From contig URIX01000018.1 of the NCBI GenBank assembly GCA_900547975.1, positions 1-30,388 of the forward strand: a stretch of DNA of 30,388 nucleotides, in the 5' to 3' direction. Every line of letters begins with the position of its first letter. Position 1 is the stretch's first letter. The notes beneath the pieces were generated by a model, which was given only the letters and a program-made list of their open reading frames with translations, did not search any database and was not told the DNA's origin. Of this stretch, positions 7,770 to 14,937 are shown piece by piece. The position numbers and the translations under genes were made by a program. This DNA comes from an uncultured Eubacteriales bacterium. Its GTDB lineage: Bacteria > Bacillota > Clostridia > Christensenellales > CAG-917.

Positions 7770-9554
7770 TTACTTTACCTCGCTGTTCTTATTTTCCGCA
7801 CTGTCGATTTCTTTTTTGACTTCCTCTTCGACAATCGTTTCGACAGCCGCTTCCGACGGGGTTTCGCTTCCTTCTACGATGATGTTTTCAACGTCGTTTT
7901 CGACGTCGAACTTGACTTCCGCACTATCGTCCTCGAATGTGGAATCTTGACTCATATGTTCGAAGCATTTCGCCTTTTCTTCTTCGGAAAGGAAGATACG
8001 TTGCTCGTCTCTTGTCGAATTATGCACGGTAAATGCGGGATATACTTTGCTATCGCCGTCCGTATAGAACGCATAGTAGCCGCCGTCCGCTTGTTCCGCG
8101 CCGACTTTTAAGGATTCGTTGATGTCGATCGTCGTCCTGATTTTTCCGTTTTCGACGCCTGCGAAATAGAGCGGCGCGCCGTTTGCGGTTTCACCCGTTA
8201 CGCAAACGTAGGTTTGCTCGAGCGCAAGTTCGACCGGTTTCGCCTTCGGCGTGCAAAGTTTGATGACTTTGTCGAATTTATTTTCAAACCACGCGACGAT
8301 TTTCTTGACGAATTTGGATTGATTTGCCTTCTTCTCTGCCAAGGCGGCTTCTTTTTGAGCGTTTTCCGCAGTCTTCAACGTGCCGAGGTCGAAAGTCTTG
8401 CCTTCGGACTCGATGTACAACGTCTGACGCGTCTTGTTCCATTGATAAACGACGGTAGGCTCGGAATTTGCTTCCCAGTCCACTCTCTTTCTCGAAAAGA
8501 TGAAAATCTTGTTGGGTTTGATGTCGAAACGAACGGTGTCTTTCGTAGTATCGACAACGCTTGTTGCGTCGATGATAGAACGAATGATCGGACTCGTCGA
8601 ATGTGCGTTGGAAGACACGATACTGACGTCGCGTCCCATAACTTCAACGCTTCTGAGGTCGCAAGTAAGCGCGCCGTTGTCGTTGAGGATAAATCCTTCG
8701 GGGCGAATGCCTACATAAACGTCTTCGTCCTCGATACCGGGAACGTCAAGCACCGCGTCGTCGCCTATGTACACTTTTCCGTTCTTCACTTCACCCTCGA
8801 AAACGTTGATAGGCGGAGTGCCGAGGAATTTTGCGACGAACAAGTTGGCGGGACTGTCGTAAACGTCTTGCGGCTTGCCGATTTGTTGCACAACGCCGAG
8901 TTTCATAACGACGATCATATCCGAAATGCTCATTGCTTCTTCTTGGTCGTGCGTAACGAAAACCGTCGTGATGTTGGTTTCTCTTTGAATACGTCTTATT
9001 TCCTCACGAGTTTGCAATCTCAAACGCGCGTCGAGGTTTGAAAGCGGTTCGTCGAGCAAAAGAACGCGAGGCATTTTGACAAGCGCGCGAGCGATTGCAA
9101 CGCGTTGTTGCTGACCGCCCGAAAGTTCGCTCGGCTTGCGATCCATAAGTTCGTCGATTTGAACGAGCCTTGCCGCGTCGTATGCTCTTTTGAGCATTTC
9201 TTCTTTGGTGAGTTTGTCTTCGCCTTTGAGATTCTGAAGCGGAAACAAGATATTTTGTTTGACCGTCATATGCGGATAAAGCGCGTAGTTTTGGAACACC
9301 AAACCGACGCCTCTGTTTTCGGGGGCTAACGCCGTAACGTCGTCGTCGCCGAAGAAAATCTTTCCGCCGGTGGGTTTTTGCAAACCGCAAATCATATAAA
9401 GCGTTGTGCTTTTGCCGCAACCGGACGGGCCGAGAAGTCCGACAAGTTTACCGTCGGGAATGGTGAACGAGAAATTGTTGACAGCAACGACTTCCGCGCC
9501 TTTTTCGTGACGGCTTTGGAAAACTTTTGTCAAATTTTTGAGTACGACTTTCAT
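7770..9554 (-). CDS. CUT1-type ABC transporter ATPase (UgpC/MsmK-like) with a 230-residue C-terminal extension
   Basis: 594 residues, well beyond the usual 350-400. Residues 1-240 are the nucleotide-binding domain: Walker A GPSGCGKST (42-50), signature LSGGQQQR (144-151), Walker B RVLLLDEP (163-170), H-loop His202. Residues about 245-358 are a TOBE-type regulatory region (VGIRPEGF). Residues 363-594 are extra. The segment with QWNKTRQTLYI and DLGTLKT, then a linker, then APLYFAG and ADGGYYAFYTDGD, resembles a circularly permuted copy of the repeat in the 914-residue lipoprotein. The last 60 residues are acidic and probably disordered. The ATPase acts at the cytoplasmic face and energises import. 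It is first in the transporter operon. Confidence 0.95.
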   Translation of the reverse strand: MKVVLKNLTKVFQSRHEKGAEVVAVNNFSFTIPDGKLVGLLGPSGCGKSTTLYMICGLQKPTGGKIFFGDDDVTALAPENRGVGLVFQNYALYPHMTVKQNILFPLQNLKGEDKLTKEEMLKRAYDAARLVQIDELMDRKPSELSGGQQQRVAIARALVKMPRVLLLDEPLSNLDARLRLQTREEIRRIQRETNITTVFVTHDQEEAMSISDMIVVMKLGVVQQIGKPQDVYDSPANLFVAKFLGTPPINVFEGEVKNGKVYIGDDAVLDVPGIEDEDVYVGIRPEGFILNDNGALTCDLRSVEVMGRDVSIVSSNAHSTSPIIRSIIDATSVVDTTKDTVRFDIKPNKIFIFSRKRVDWEANSEPTVVYQWNKTRQTLYIESEGKTFDLGTLKTAENAQKEAALAEKKANQSKFVKKIVAWFENKFDKVIKLCTPKAKPVELALEQTYVCVTGETANGAPLYFAGVENGKIRTTIDINESLKVGAEQADGGYYAFYTDGDSKVYPAFTVHNSTRDEQRIFLSEEEKAKCFEHMSQDSTFEDDSAEVKFDVENDVENIIVEGSETPSEAAVETIVEEEVKKEIDSAENKNSEVK

Positions 9555-9671
9555 AATCCGTTTATTCCTTTTATTGTTCTTAATTTATAAAACCTTGTTG
9601 CAGGGTTTTCACTCTCATAAGGAACGCGCAATGCGCGCCCACGCGCTCGCGCTTTATTCGCATTATTCGCA
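9555..9671 (-). promoter_or_regulatory. RDD-ABC spacer with weak hairpin and short repeats
   Basis: Read on the minus strand this spacer holds two copies of AATGCGAAT, a GC-rich patch (GCGCATTGCGC palindrome) and AAAACCctgcaacaaGGTTTT, a weak hairpin followed by an AT-rich stretch. It could act as an attenuator lowering transcription into the ABC genes. There is no clean sigma-A promoter. Confidence 0.3.
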
Positions 9672-10718
9672 TTATTTTTTGATGTTCTCGTCACCGTTTG
9701 CGGCAGATTCGGACGAGATTTGTTCATCGGTTCGTAAAACTACGGTTTTACTCACAGTTTCGTTTTCACTTGCGGTTTGCGAAGTAGATTCGGGTGCGTT
9801 TTGTTCCTCGTTTTCTATGTTTTTGCCGTTTTCGTCAACAATCTTTTTGCCCTTGCGATAGTTGAGCGAACTGTTATAGAAATCGAAACCGCCCTTTTCT
9901 TTATAATTGCTACGCTCTGCGAGTGCGTTTTGTTCCTCTTTCTTGAATTCGAGCAGTTCTTCTTCGCTGTCGAAAATCATTTGGCTTGCCAAATCGACCG
10001 TGACCGTCCTTGCCATAAGGTCGTGCAAGAAAGAGCGCGTCGTGTTTCTCGTCGAGATGAACACGGCAAGTTGAAGAACGCAAATCGCCACAAGCACCAT
10101 CGAGCCGATAAGAACGCTGAGCGTGCCGAAAAACATCATAAGTCCGATAAGCACAGGCACCATAATCTCGAAAACGTACATGCCGAGAATTGAACGCACA
10201 AACATAGATAAAGGCCTTACGCGCACGCCGTTCGTATGCATTACGGCTATGCCGAAGACCTTTTTTCCGATAGTTTGACCGTTTTTGAAGCAAACGGGAA
10301 TAATAAATTCGAGTACGAGCATTGCAAGGAAAATGCCGACGGAAGTCATCATCAATGACAATGACAAAACCAAAGAGGATTCTTTTTTGTACGTATCGCT
10401 TGCGAGAAGTATTTTTTTCATATCCTCGTTTGCAAGTTTTGCGCACTCGTCAAAGGCTGTTTTTTCTTCCTCGCCGAGTTGCTCGTATTCCTCTTTTGTG
10501 ATGCCCAAATTTATGCCGCGTTCGTTCTTATATTTTTCGATAACGGTGTTTTGGGCGGATTCGATTTCGTTTTTGTAAGAGTTGTAATGACCGTCATAGT
10601 CGCAAATCAGGGACAAAAGCGCCATAAATCCCACAGCCAGAACGGCAATGAGAATGATGTCCAAAAGAAAGCCCGAAGCCCTTTTCAGCACATTCGCTTT
10701 TTGTACGTCGTAAATCAT
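9672..10718 (-). CDS. RDD-family membrane protein
   Basis: 348 residues from the ATG at 10716-10718, chosen because GAGGGG lies about 9 bases upstream. An ATG 30 bases earlier lacks such a site. The N-terminal KRASGFLLDIILIAVL, with Arg and Asp in the first helix, is the RDD signature. A large extracytoplasmic loop (about 45-105) separates helices 1 and 2, and two further helix groups follow. The C-terminal about 110 residues are hydrophilic and Ser/Glu/Thr-rich. RDD proteins are poorly defined; some are linked to ion or compatible-solute transport. It lies 117 bp upstream of the ABC ATPase gene on the same strand, with a weak hairpin between them, so co-transcription is possible but not certain. 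Confidence 0.8.
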   Translation of the reverse strand: MIYDVQKANVLKRASGFLLDIILIAVLAVGFMALLSLICDYDGHYNSYKNEIESAQNTVIEKYKNERGINLGITKEEYEQLGEEEKTAFDECAKLANEDMKKILLASDTYKKESSLVLSLSLMMTSVGIFLAMLVLEFIIPVCFKNGQTIGKKVFGIAVMHTNGVRVRPLSMFVRSILGMYVFEIMVPVLIGLMMFFGTLSVLIGSMVLVAICVLQLAVFISTRNTTRSFLHDLMARTVTVDLASQMIFDSEEELLEFKKEEQNALAERSNYKEKGGFDFYNSSLNYRKGKKIVDENGKNIENEEQNAPESTSQTASENETVSKTVVLRTDEQISSESAANGDENIKK

Positions 10719-10879
10719 TAACGATTCCCCTCGAATCGTGGCAAGCACGATTTGTCTGCTGCAAGCGAAGCGGCAACAATGCTATATTATTTTATTTTAT
10801 AATGCACTATTTTGCGTCTTCACTCTTGATTATGCTAACATATTCGACAAAAATAATCAATAGGCGATTTTGAAATTGG

Positions 10880-10974
10880 TATAATGTTTTAATATTTTTT
10901 TAATTTATCCTACCTTTGTAGTATATTTCGAAATAGCCAAAGCCCCAAACGCCGCTGATTAGTGGCGTTTTTTT
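10880..10974 (+). ncRNA. Candidate small RNA ending in an orphan terminator
   Basis: An extended -10 element (TGGTATAAT, hexamer at 10880-10885) lies about 65 bases before a strong intrinsic terminator (10947-10974), with no plus-strand open reading frame between them or nearby. The -35 region is poor (TCAATA at 17 bp). A transcript of roughly 80 nt starting near 10892 is the simplest way to use both signals. The family is not recognised. Confidence 0.3.
10947..10974 (+). terminator. Intrinsic terminator without a plus-strand gene
   Basis: Stem AAACGCCGCT, loop GATT, AGTGGCGTTT, then TTTT: a 10-bp stem with one G-U pair and a U-tract only in the plus direction. No plus-strand gene precedes it, which is the main evidence for a small RNA here. 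Confidence 0.75.
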
Positions 10975-11210
10975 GACATTCGTCATTTGGACGATGAGTA
11001 AAACCGTAGTTTTGCAAAGTTAAACTAAATGTGTTTTAGAACATAAAATGCGACGAAAATCGCAAATCGAGAGGCTTTGTTAATGTGCAACGTTTCATAA
11101 TATCTTCTGAAATATTGCGATAAGTTGCAAAGTTGCTTTCAAAAACGACAGAAAAAACGCATAAATATTGTGCCGATTAAAATAAAATTATCGGTGCACT
11201 TTCTTTGCTA
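10975..11210. other. Gene-free AT-rich stretch
   Basis: No credible reading frame. The only structure seen is GTGCCGAT paired with ATCGG(TG)CAC (11170-11199), a bulged hairpin that may be a weak terminator for the DivIVA-like gene read on the minus strand. Confidence 0.4.
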
Positions 11211-11888
11211 TCAGAATTTAACGGCGTCGAAGTTTTCTTTGAGAGATTGCGTCGGGTTCAACGCGTCGTCGACGGAAAACGCGGCGGTCGATTTGGTCTT
11301 CTTTTTCGTCTCGACGTCTTTGAGCAAAGTTTTCAAATCTTCGGAATTTTTTGAGTCTTGAACGGGCGAGTTCTGAATTGCGAGTTGCTGATTCGTGAGC
11401 CGCTGTGCTTCCTTGCGGAAATGCTCTTCCATAACGTCTTTCGTGGCGTTGTTGTTGAGCGAAAAATCCTGCGCCAAAAACTTTTTGAGTTCAATCTCGA
11501 CGGACACGGCGACGCTTTCGACGTTGAGCGCGTCTTTGTCGAAATGATACCTTTCTTTCATCTGCTCGTACACGCCGAGCCACTTTGCGCGGAAAAGGCG
11601 CAATCTTTCGAGTTCTTGCCTATATCTCGCTTTCACGTCCTCTGTCAGTCGATTTGCGTTTTCGGTGGCGTTGACGAGGGCGAGTTTGATTTGTTCCTCT
11701 CTGCCCCTAAGCACTTCGATTTGCAATTTGAGAGATTCGTTTTCTTGTTTGAGTTCGTTCACTCTGTCTCTTTGACCGAGTTGAATCTCGTCTGCCTTTG
11801 CCTGTTCCAAAGCGATGTAGCCGTCGACGGCGGCGCGGTCGTAACCTTTTCTCGATAAGGGGAATCTCGTTGCGTTTTTCTTTTTCAT
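11211..11888 (-). CDS. DivIVA-domain coiled-coil protein
   Basis: 225 residues. The N-terminus (FPLSRKGYDRAAVDGYI, residues 9-25) matches the DivIVA membrane-targeting motif with the GYD and VD.YI signature. A long heptad-like region (about 26-120: NELKQENESLKLQIEVLRG) predicts a parallel coiled coil. The C-terminus is polar and low in complexity. DivIVA/GpsB-type proteins recognise curved membrane at poles and septa and recruit division or wall-synthesis factors. Canonical DivIVA sits near ylm/ftsZ genes, which are absent, so this is probably a paralogue. It is monocistronic, with its own promoter (11940-11967) and ribosome binding site GAGGATATT. Confidence 0.75.
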   Translation of the reverse strand: MKKKNATRFPLSRKGYDRAAVDGYIALEQAKADEIQLGQRDRVNELKQENESLKLQIEVLRGREEQIKLALVNATENANRLTEDVKARYRQELERLRLFRAKWLGVYEQMKERYHFDKDALNVESVAVSVEIELKKFLAQDFSLNNNATKDVMEEHFRKEAQRLTNQQLAIQNSPVQDSKNSEDLKTLLKDVETKKKTKSTAAFSVDDALNPTQSLKENFDAVKF

Positions 11889-11939
11889 AATATCCTCGAA
11901 AAGACGATTTTTTTCTATGAAAAAGATACCAAAAATCGC

Positions 11940-11967
11940 ACTGTATCGGCGAATAATGTTTTGTCAA
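11940..11967 (-). promoter_or_regulatory. Promoter of the DivIVA-like gene
   Basis: On the minus strand: TTGACA (11962-11967), a 16-bp spacer, and TACAGT (11940-11945). Good -35, moderate -10, 51 bases before the ATG. Confidence 0.6.
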
Positions 11968-12106
11968 AAAATGTCGATTTATCTGCAAAAACGATGTTTT
12001 ATGTCTTACATACGAGTGTATAAAGCGTTAGTTTTGCAAAAACGAGCAGTTTGACGCGTTAAAATTTTAATTGATTGTTTACTCTAAAAAATCATCGCGT
12101 TTTATG

Positions 12107-12195
12107 AAAAAAACGAAGGCAAATTTATGCGAAAAACGAAAGCGTGTCCATATGGAAAACGAAAGCGAGTTTATATAAAAAGCGAAGGCGGTTTT
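12107..12195. repeat. Four degenerate tandem repeats, exact 23-nt period
   Basis: CGAA anchors occur at 12114, 12137, 12160 and 12183, each 23 bases apart. Units share CGAA(A/G)GC...TTATATG..AAAAA in degenerate form. The last unit merges into the terminator at 12177-12208. There is no reading frame and the units are too short and too divergent for CRISPR. Confidence 0.7.
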
Positions 12196-12208
12196 GCCTT
12201 CGCTTTTT
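12177..12208. terminator. Bidirectional terminator downstream of pncB
   Basis: AAAAAGCGAAGGC, loop GGTTTT, GCCTTCGCTTTTT: a perfect 13-bp inverted repeat with A and T tracts. Lies 75 bases past the pncB stop codon on the minus strand and should end the galK-lgt-pncB transcript. Confidence 0.85.
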
Positions 12209-12283
12209 CGAAACTACGTCGTATGTTTTTCTAAAATCCGCAATGCGAATTTGTCGGTTTTATGCGGTTGAGATTGTTCGCAA

Positions 12284-13735
12284 TCAATGTTCGCTGTTGA
12301 GAAGTTTATGCTTCAAATCCCAAAGTTTTTGCGAGAGGTCGACCTTGTATTCTTGCGTGTTGACGACTCGTCTGTACTCGGGGAAGAAAGAGGCAATCGA
12401 CTTGTCTTCCCTATCGCAAATCTCTTTGAGCGTGGGCATATCGTACACGAGTTTTCCGTCCTTGAAAATTGGCACCATAAGTTCTTTGAGTTCGTAATCG
12501 GTGAACGTGGCCTTTTTCCAAGTCTGTTCGGGGTGGAAAATCGTGAGCGGTTTCGAGGTGTCGAAAGTTTCGTCTTCGAGGCAAATCAAGTCCGCTTGCG
12601 CCATACCGTCCTTGAATATACGCACAATCTTTTTTACCCCGGGGTTAGTGGTCTTTTCGTGGCTGTTGGACACTTTGATTTTGGGCACGAGGTTGCCGTC
12701 TTCTTCGAGAGCGCAGAGTTTGTACACGCCGCCGAGAGATGCGTTGTTGTAACTCGTGATAAGTTTCGTGCCTATGCCGTAGACATCGATTTTCGCGTCT
12801 TGCGAGTTGAGTGCCAAGAGTATGTCTTCGTCGAGGTCGTTGGTTGCGAATATGAGGCAATCCTCGTGTCCTGCTTCGTCGAGCATAACTCTCGCTTTGC
12901 GGCTCAGATACGCCAAGTCGCCGCTGTCGAGGCGGATTCCTACGGGCTTGTGTCCTTGCGCTTTGAGCTTGTCGAAAACCTTGATTGCGTTGGGAACGCC
13001 GCTTTTGAGAGTGTCGTATGTGTCAACCAAAAGCAAGCAGTTGTCGGGATAAATTTCGGCGTATTTTTCAAACGCTTCGAGTTCGGTGTCGAAAGACATA
13101 ACCCAACTGTGCGAGTGCGTACCCGTGACGGGGATTCCGAAAAGTTTACCGGCAACGACGTTGGACGTGGTTCTGCAACCGCCTATGCAAGCGGCGCGCG
13201 CGCCGTAAATGCCTGCGTCGGGACCTTGCGCTCTGCGAAGTCCGAATTCGCTGATTTTGTTTTTCGTACACTCTTTCAGGCGCGCGGCTTTGGTTGCGAT
13301 GAGCGTTTGGTGATTTACAAACGTAAGGAGCGCGGTTTCCACGAGTTGCGCTTGCCAAAGTGGCGCGGATACCGTGAGAATAGGCTCGTACGGGAACACC
13401 ATCGTGCCTTCGGGCACGGCTTTGATGTCGCCCGTAAACTCAAACGTTTCGAGCGCTTTCAAAAAGTCCTCGTCGAAGATTTCGAGCGAGCGCAGATACG
13501 CGATGTCGCTGTCGTCGAAATGAAGATTGAGGATATAGTCTATCGCTTGTTCGAGTCCTGCCGCGATTGCGTAGGAATATCCGCCGCTTCCGCGATAGAA
13601 GATATCGAACACCGCCCTTCTTTCGTCGAGTTTGCAACGGCGATAGCCGTTCATCATCGTAAGTTGATAAAGGTCGGTCAACAGCGTGAGATTGTTGGTT
13701 TTGATTCTTTCGGTTGTGTAATCGATGTTTGTCAT
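12284..13735 (-). CDS. pncB: Nicotinate phosphoribosyltransferase
   Basis: 483 residues, the usual length for the long bacterial form. It converts nicotinate, PRPP and ATP to nicotinate mononucleotide in NAD salvage, in the cytoplasm. Visible landmarks: LTDLYQLTMMNGY (19-31) at the N-terminus, EFGLRRAQGPD (163-173), and GTHSHSW (205-211), which carries the histidine phosphorylated during ATP-dependent catalysis. GIRLDSGDLAYLS and the GIGTKLITS segment form the PRPP site. The AAAGGTG ribosome binding site precedes the ATG. It follows lgt by 23 bp and is the last gene of the galK-lgt-pncB run. Confidence 0.95.
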   Translation of the reverse strand: MTNIDYTTERIKTNNLTLLTDLYQLTMMNGYRRCKLDERRAVFDIFYRGSGGYSYAIAAGLEQAIDYILNLHFDDSDIAYLRSLEIFDEDFLKALETFEFTGDIKAVPEGTMVFPYEPILTVSAPLWQAQLVETALLTFVNHQTLIATKAARLKECTKNKISEFGLRRAQGPDAGIYGARAACIGGCRTTSNVVAGKLFGIPVTGTHSHSWVMSFDTELEAFEKYAEIYPDNCLLLVDTYDTLKSGVPNAIKVFDKLKAQGHKPVGIRLDSGDLAYLSRKARVMLDEAGHEDCLIFATNDLDEDILLALNSQDAKIDVYGIGTKLITSYNNASLGGVYKLCALEEDGNLVPKIKVSNSHEKTTNPGVKKIVRIFKDGMAQADLICLEDETFDTSKPLTIFHPEQTWKKATFTDYELKELMVPIFKDGKLVYDMPTLKEICDREDKSIASFFPEYRRVVNTQEYKVDLSQKLWDLKHKLLNSEH

Positions 13736-13758
13736 TTTTGCACCTTTTTCGCAACGAA

Positions 13759-14934
13759 TTACAAGGCGTAAACGTCTTGTTTTTTCATAGCGTTGAATCT
13801 GCGTTTATAGTCTTTGGGAACGTGATAATAATCTGCGCTTTGGAAGTCGACGGGGATATAATCTGGTTCGCTCTTTCTGACGTACCCGATTTTGAGCAGC
13901 AATTCGGCAAAGAATTTCTTTGCTTTGTCCGAAGATTTTTGGCTGTCGGTTGCCACGTCTTCAAAGAGTTTGCCCACAAACTTATAGTTTTTTACTTCGT
14001 ATTCGGTGAGTATCGCGCCGTTCATACCCTTTTGCGCGCTCTTTCTCACGTCGAGATACGCAAGGCGCGAGGTGCGTGCGAGTACGTACAAAACGCCGAT
14101 GACGAGCGAGAGTATCGCAACGATGAGGCACGCGGTTTTGGTGACGGGCACGGCGTCCATACGCAAATATTCGAGCCAGAATCTTCCTATGCAGTACCAG
14201 AACAGATAGAAAATCATCAAGATTCCGGGGTATTTCTTTTGATAGTCTTTCTTCCACATAAGCACGCAGAAAATCGCGCCTATCGTGTTCCAAACGCCCT
14301 CGTAGAAGAAGGTTGCGCAGAACCAGTTTCCGCCGCCGCCCGCTTGGATATGCGAATCAACGATACTCTTGAACGCGCCCTCGACGCCGCTCGGGTTGGT
14401 GATGTACACGCCGAACGGGAAGAATTGCAACGCTTCGTTCGTGATGGGCAAGCCGAATGCTTCTTGGTTTACGAAATTGCCCCATCTTCCCACGATTTGA
14501 CCTATGAGTACGGGAACGACTACGAGGTCTACGACGTTCAGAAAGTTGGTTTCTTTTTTGTGGCGAAGCGAGAAGAACACCGCGCCCAAAAGGCCGCCCA
14601 CGAGGCCGCCGATTATGGTTATGCCGCCCTTCCAAATCGCGATGATATTTACGAATTTATCCCAGCCTTCGAGACCGTTGTTTCCGAAATATTCGTCCGC
14701 GCGCGGAATGACATACAAAAGTCTTGCAAAGACGATTGCAAGCGGAATGAGCCACAAAAACAGTTCCACCGCGTCGTCCGACGATATGCCGATTTTCTTT
14801 GCTTGCCAACAGGCGTACAAAAGACCGAGAAGCATACCGCACACGATGAGCAGTCCGTACCACTGCACCGTAAGTCCGCCGATTGAAAATGCAACTCTCG
14901 GGTCTTGCGCCGTCGATAAAAGGAAATTAGTCAT
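13759..14934 (-). CDS. lgt: Prolipoprotein diacylglyceryl transferase Lgt
   Basis: 391 residues against a usual 260-300; the extra sequence is a 35-residue insert (about 177-212) and a hydrophilic C-terminal tail after about 295. Lgt transfers diacylglycerol from phosphatidylglycerol to the lipobox cysteine of prolipoproteins in the membrane. The signature GRWGNFVNQEAFG (149-161) is intact, giving the equivalents of E. coli Arg143, Asn146, Glu151 and Gly154. GRFWLEYLRMD (250-260) supplies the later Arg and Glu. The residue matching E. coli His103 (GGMSFHGG) is isoleucine here (GGITIIGG, 103-110). It starts 3 bp after galK with AGGGG as ribosome binding site. Its substrates include the four lipoproteins in this window. 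Confidence 0.93.
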   Translation of the reverse strand: MTNFLLSTAQDPRVAFSIGGLTVQWYGLLIVCGMLLGLLYACWQAKKIGISSDDAVELFLWLIPLAIVFARLLYVIPRADEYFGNNGLEGWDKFVNIIAIWKGGITIIGGLVGGLLGAVFFSLRHKKETNFLNVVDLVVVPVLIGQIVGRWGNFVNQEAFGLPITNEALQFFPFGVYITNPSGVEGAFKSIVDSHIQAGGGGNWFCATFFYEGVWNTIGAIFCVLMWKKDYQKKYPGILMIFYLFWYCIGRFWLEYLRMDAVPVTKTACLIVAILSLVIGVLYVLARTSRLAYLDVRKSAQKGMNGAILTEYEVKNYKFVGKLFEDVATDSQKSSDKAKKFFAELLLKIGYVRKSEPDYIPVDFQSADYYHVPKDYKRRFNAMKKQDVYAL

Positions 14935-14937
14935 ATT

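Noticed and set aside
12107..12195. CRISPR array
   Set aside because: Units are contiguous 23-mers with no spacers, strongly diverged, and no cas genes are present.
12287..13771. 494-residue plus-strand open frame opposite pncB
   Set aside because: pncB on the other strand has full family motifs; this frame has none and skewed composition.
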